Of a DNA stretch of 9,244 nucleotides, positions 6,738-9,244 are shown in pieces. The number at the start of each line of letters is the position of its first letter. Positions within the stretch are counted from its first letter, which is position 1. This DNA comes from Chloroflexia bacterium (GTDB taxonomy: Bacteria; Chloroflexota; Chloroflexia; Thermomicrobiales; UBA6265), in contig JACCYK010000472.1 of the NCBI GenBank assembly GCA_013696525.1, positions 1 through 9,244 on the forward strand, read 5' to 3'. Both the position numbers and the translations under genes were made by a program. The notes under the pieces are model-generated. The model saw only the letters and a list, made by a program, of their open reading frames with translations, had not been told where the DNA came from and did not search any database.

Positions 6738-6767
6738 TTGACCGGGGGACGGGCATCGCCATACATT
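6738..6767 (+). promoter_or_regulatory. Putative sigma-70-type promoter of glgX
   Basis: The -35 box TTGACC (6738-6743) matches the consensus at five of six positions. An 18-nt spacer leads to TACATT (6762-6767), which matches TATAAT at four of six including the first two and last bases. Transcription would start at about 6774-6776, giving glgX a leader of about 50 nt. An operator-like palindrome begins at the last base of the -10 box. Confidence 0.5.
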
Positions 6768-6782
6768 AGTGAACGTACACTA
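6767..6782. promoter_or_regulatory. Operator-like palindrome over the glgX transcription start
   Basis: The 16-mer TAGTGAACGTACACTA is a palindrome with one mismatched pair next to the centre (TAGTGAAC against GTTCACTA expected, GTACACTA seen). Its size, AT-rich ends and central ACGT resemble operators bound by dimeric helix-turn-helix repressors such as TetR-type proteins. Placement from the end of the -10 box across the predicted start would fit repression by blocking RNA polymerase. No regulator of this kind is complete in the window. Confidence 0.45.
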
Positions 6783-6813
6783 GGCGATGCCGCGATTGTC
6801 ACCAGGAACGAAC

Positions 6814-6818
6814 GGGAG
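6814..6818 (+). promoter_or_regulatory. Ribosome binding site deciding the GTG start of glgX
   Basis: GGGAG lies 5 nt before the GTG at 6824. There is no in-frame ATG upstream after the predicted transcription start, so this site supports GTG as the initiation codon. Confidence 0.6.
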
Positions 6819-6823
6819 CGTAG

Positions 6824-9010
6824 GTGGCTACACCGTCCAAAACTGAGCCGGCGTCATCAACCGTCTGGCTCGGATCCCCCGCCCCCTTGGGGGCCACGCC
6901 GGACGACAACGGAACGAACTTCGCGATCTTCTCCGAGGGCGCAACCAGCGTTGATCTCTGCCTCTTTGACCGCGCCGATGATCCGGTCGAGCGGGAGTGC
7001 ATCCCGCTGCCAGAGCTGACCGGCCATGTCTGGCACGGCTACCTGCCCGGCGTTGGCTCGGGGCAGGTCTATGGCTACCGGGTTCACGGTCCGTACGACG
7101 CGGACAACGGCTTACGCTTCAATTCGGCGAAGCTCCTGGTCGATCCCTACGCCAAAGCCCTGACCGGCGAGGTCGATTGGTCCGGCCCGGTCTATGGCTA
7201 CCGCCTTGGCGGCCGCGACCGTGACCTGGTGCGCGACCGGCATGACGATGCCGCTTGCGTTCCCCGGTGCGTGGTCATCGATCCCAGCTTCGATTGGGGC
7301 GATGACCAGCTGCTCCGTATCCCCTGGCACGAGACCATCATTTACGAGGTCCACGTCAAGGGTTTTACCCAACAACACCCCGATATTCCGGAGGAGATCC
7401 GCGGCACCTACACCGGCCTGGGCCACCGCGCCGCGATCGACCACCTGCTCCACCTTGGCATCACCGCGGTCGAGCTGTTGCCGGTCCATACCTACACCGA
7501 CGAGCCATTCTTAATCGAGAAGGGTCTCACCAATTATTGGGGATACAACACGCTGAACTTCTTCGCGCCCTCCGCCCGCTACGCCAGCAGTGGCCACCCT
7601 GGGGAGCAAGTGCGCGAGTTCAAGACCATGGTCAAAGCCTTGCACGAGGCCGGGATCGAAATCATCCTCGACGTGGTCTACAACCACACGGCGGAGGGGA
7701 ACAACCTCGGGCCGACCCTCTCGTTCAAAGGCATCGACAACCGTGAATACTACCGGCTGGAACCTGATCAGCCGCGCTTCTACATGGACTTCACGGGAAC
7801 CGGCAACACACTCAACGTGCGGCAACCGCAAGTCCTCCAGCTCCTCATGGATTCCCTCCGCTATTGGGTGCAGGAGATGCATGTCGATGGCTTCCGGTTC
7901 GATCTCGCCTCGGCCCTGGCCCGCGAGCTGTACGACGTGGAGCGCCTGTCGTCGTTCTTCGACACCATCCATCAGGACCCGATCCTGTCACGAGTCAAGC
8001 TCATCGCCGAACCGTGGGATGTCGGTGAAGGCGGCTATCAGGTCGGCAACTTCCCAGTGCTCTGGACCGAATGGAATGGCAAGTACCGCGACGCCGTGCG
8101 GTCGTTCTGGCGCGGTGACGAACGGCCGGTGACGGAGATGGGATATCGCCTCACCGGCTCCAGCGACCTCTATCAAGGCGACGGCCGCCACCCCTACGCC
8201 AGCATCAACTTCGTCACCGCCCACGACGGCTTTACGCTCAACGATCTCGTCTCGTACGACCATAAGCACAACGAGGCAAACGGGGAACATAACCGGGACG
8301 GCTCGGACCACAACATCTCGGCCAACTATGGCCGCGAGGGCCCGACCGTCGACCCCGAGATCCTCGCCGTCCGCCACCGGCAGCGTCGCAACCTGCTGGC
8401 CACCATCCTGCTGTCACAGGGCGTGCCGATGCTGCTCGGTGGCGACGAGCTGGGCCGGACCCAACAGGGGAACAACAACGGCTACTGCCAGGACAACGAA
8501 ATAAGCTGGTACGACTGGGATCTGACCGACGACGACCGCGCCCTGGTCGAGTTCACCCGCCGGCTGATCGCCCTTCGCAAGGCCCAGCCGACGTTGCGAC
8601 GGCGCAAGTTCTTTCACGGCCGCCGGATTCGAGGCGCGGACGTGAAAGATCTCACATGGCTTCAGACCGACGGCGACGAAATGACTGACGCCCAATGGCA
8701 CGACGCCAGCCTTGGCGCCCTTGGCCTCGTCCTCGCCGGCGACGCGATCGACGAGCGCGATCCGCGCGGCCAGCCGATCATCGGCGACACGCTCGCCATC
8801 CTGCTCAACGCCGAGGCCGAGCCGACGGTGTTCACATTACCAACCGCGGGCGGCGATCAGCCGCCGCGGTGGTGGGAGGTCCTGATCGACACCAACGACT
8901 CAACCATCTTGGCGGAGGGGGAGACGGGCCGCGTCGTCGCCGCGGGTGACGACCTCAACATGGCGCCACGCTCACTCCTGCTGGCTCGCCAGCTGAACGA
9001 CGACGCTTGA
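6824..9010 (+). CDS. glgX: Glycogen debranching enzyme GlgX (isoamylase-type, GH13)
   Basis: This 728-residue cytosolic enzyme hydrolyses alpha-1,6 branch linkages in glycogen or phosphorylase-limit dextrin, releasing short maltodextrins. An N-terminal CBM48-like beta domain (about 15-110) includes [17 protein letters not shown] and the [10 protein letters not shown] motif common to isoamylase, GlgX and TreX. The catalytic barrel follows with the four GH13 regions: DVVYNH (283-288), GFRFDLA with nucleophile Asp360, AEPWD with acid/base Glu396, and AHDGFT with transition-state Asp468. [17 protein letters not shown] further on is characteristic of the GlgX/TreX group. A C-terminal beta domain ends the protein, so it is full length and intact. 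Translation starts at GTG (6824). It has its own promoter with an operator-like palindrome, suggesting control by carbohydrate state. No other glycogen or trehalose gene is in view, so a TreX-like role cannot be excluded. Confidence 0.95.
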   Translation: MATPSKTEPASSTVWLGSPAPLGATPDDNGTNFAIFSEGATSVDLCLFDRADDPVERECIPLPELTGHVWHGYLPGVGSGQVYGYRVHGPYDADNGLRFNSAKLLVDPYAKALTGEVDWSGPVYGYRLGGRDRDLVRDRHDDAACVPRCVVIDPSFDWGDDQLLRIPWHETIIYEVHVKGFTQQHPDIPEEIRGTYTGLGHRAAIDHLLHLGITAVELLPVHTYTDEPFLIEKGLTNYWGYNTLNFFAPSARYASSGHPGEQVREFKTMVKALHEAGIEIILDVVYNHTAEGNNLGPTLSFKGIDNREYYRLEPDQPRFYMDFTGTGNTLNVRQPQVLQLLMDSLRYWVQEMHVDGFRFDLASALARELYDVERLSSFFDTIHQDPILSRVKLIAEPWDVGEGGYQVGNFPVLWTEWNGKYRDAVRSFWRGDERPVTEMGYRLTGSSDLYQGDGRHPYASINFVTAHDGFTLNDLVSYDHKHNEANGEHNRDGSDHNISANYGREGPTVDPEILAVRHRQRRNLLATILLSQGVPMLLGGDELGRTQQGNNNGYCQDNEISWYDWDLTDDDRALVEFTRRLIALRKAQPTLRRRKFFHGRRIRGADVKDLTWLQTDGDEMTDAQWHDASLGALGLVLAGDAIDERDPRGQPIIGDTLAILLNAEAEPTVFTLPTAGGDQPPRWWEVLIDTNDSTILAEGETGRVVAAGDDLNMAPRSLLLARQLNDDA

Positions 9011-9035
9011 ACATTGCTGGCCACGCCAACGCCGC

Positions 9036-9067
9036 ACCCCGGCCCCGCGCGAACGCGAGACCGGGGT
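9036..9067. terminator. GC-rich hairpin after glgX, probable terminator between convergent genes
   Basis: The arms ACCCCGG (9036-9042) and CCGGGGT (9061-9067) pair perfectly. Inside, GCG (9047-9049) can pair with CGC (9054-9056) across a CGAA loop, leaving a symmetric CCCC/GAGA internal loop. It starts 26 nt after the glgX stop and lies between convergent genes. A few T follow on the plus strand but no long run, so Rho-independent action is likely but not certain. Confidence 0.5.
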
Positions 9068-9101
9068 TGTGTCCATGGATCGTGTTCCGCGGCGGCTACC
9101 G

Positions 9102-9244
9102 CTACAGGGAGGGCGGCTCCCGGTCAGTCGGGATGAGCGCCAGCAGCTGGCGGAGGCGCTCAGCCTGGATTGGGCTGATCTCACCCAGCAACGCGGCCAG
9201 GCGCCGCTTGTACGCTACGCCCAGCTCGTCGAGCAAGCGACGTC
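9102..9244 (-). CDS. C-terminal end of an unidentified helical protein, truncated by the window edge
   Basis: The minus-strand frame entering from the right edge (codons from 9242) reads 46 residues to a TAG at 9102-9104. It contains RRLLDELGVAYKRRLAALLG and AERLRQLLALIP, two amphipathic Leu-rich helices followed by a short Pro-containing tail. Third codon positions are strongly GC-biased, unlike the competing frames here, so I take it as real. The helix-turn-helix-free C-terminal helix pair would suit a MarR-type regulator or another dimerising protein, but 46 residues are too few to name it. It converges on glgX. Confidence 0.6.
   Translation of the reverse strand, partial: RRLLDELGVAYKRRLAALLGEISPIQAERLRQLLALIPTDREPPSL

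Noticed and set aside
8972..9184. 70-codon minus-strand open frame at the end of glgX
   Set aside because: It overlaps the glgX C-terminus and has a Ser/Arg-rich low-information sequence; the competing minus frame ending at 9102 has better codon bias.
1..9244. tRNA, rRNA, CRISPR arrays, insertion sequences or attachment sites
   Set aside because: Scanning both strands showed no tRNA-like T-arm pattern, no regularly spaced repeats, no transposase-like protein and no long direct repeats.

Overview
The window is high-GC bacterial chromosome with dense, mostly housekeeping gene content. Three things point to the Chloroflexota, probably a Thermomicrobia or Sphaerobacter-like lineage: a strong third-position GC bias, a PII-like c-di-AMP receptor, and a large one-pass membrane protein with a baseplate-J-type extracytoplasmic domain lying between alaS and ruvX. 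That placement is an inference from gene content and protein style; no rRNA or other marker is present to confirm it.

Layout, left to right. The left edge holds the C-terminal part of a plus-strand short-chain dehydrogenase (1-417). It converges on a small minus-strand gene for a DarA/PstA-type c-di-AMP-binding PII-like protein (514-804), and a perfect 19-bp hairpin sits between the two. Further right, a minus-strand cluster is transcribed leftward: alaS (alanyl-tRNA synthetase), then a membrane-anchored baseplate-J-like protein, then ruvX/yqgF (Holliday junction resolvase-like nuclease). The J-like gene and ruvX overlap by 11 nt if the chosen ruvX start is right, so the three probably share a transcript. 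darA follows on the same strand after a 161-nt gap and may be in the same unit or have its own promoter.

From about 6047 to 6515 lies a divergent intergenic region of roughly 470 nt. It contains the alaS leader, with a strong hairpin and an unusually good but unassigned Shine-Dalgarno sequence, and facing the other way an extended -10 promoter for a 69-codon acidic protein of unknown function (6516-6725). Next comes a well-formed promoter with an operator-like palindrome over its start region, then glgX (6824-9010), a complete isoamylase-type glycogen debranching enzyme. After glgX there is a GC-rich hairpin and the C-terminal end of a convergent minus-strand gene running off the right edge.

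Functionally the window combines translation (alaS), DNA and RNA maintenance (ruvX), second-messenger sensing (darA) and storage polysaccharide breakdown (glgX). I see no mobile element, CRISPR array, tRNA or rRNA, and no clear defence or secondary-metabolite system. The least explained parts are the J-like membrane protein, the alaS leader and the operator-like palindrome in front of glgX.
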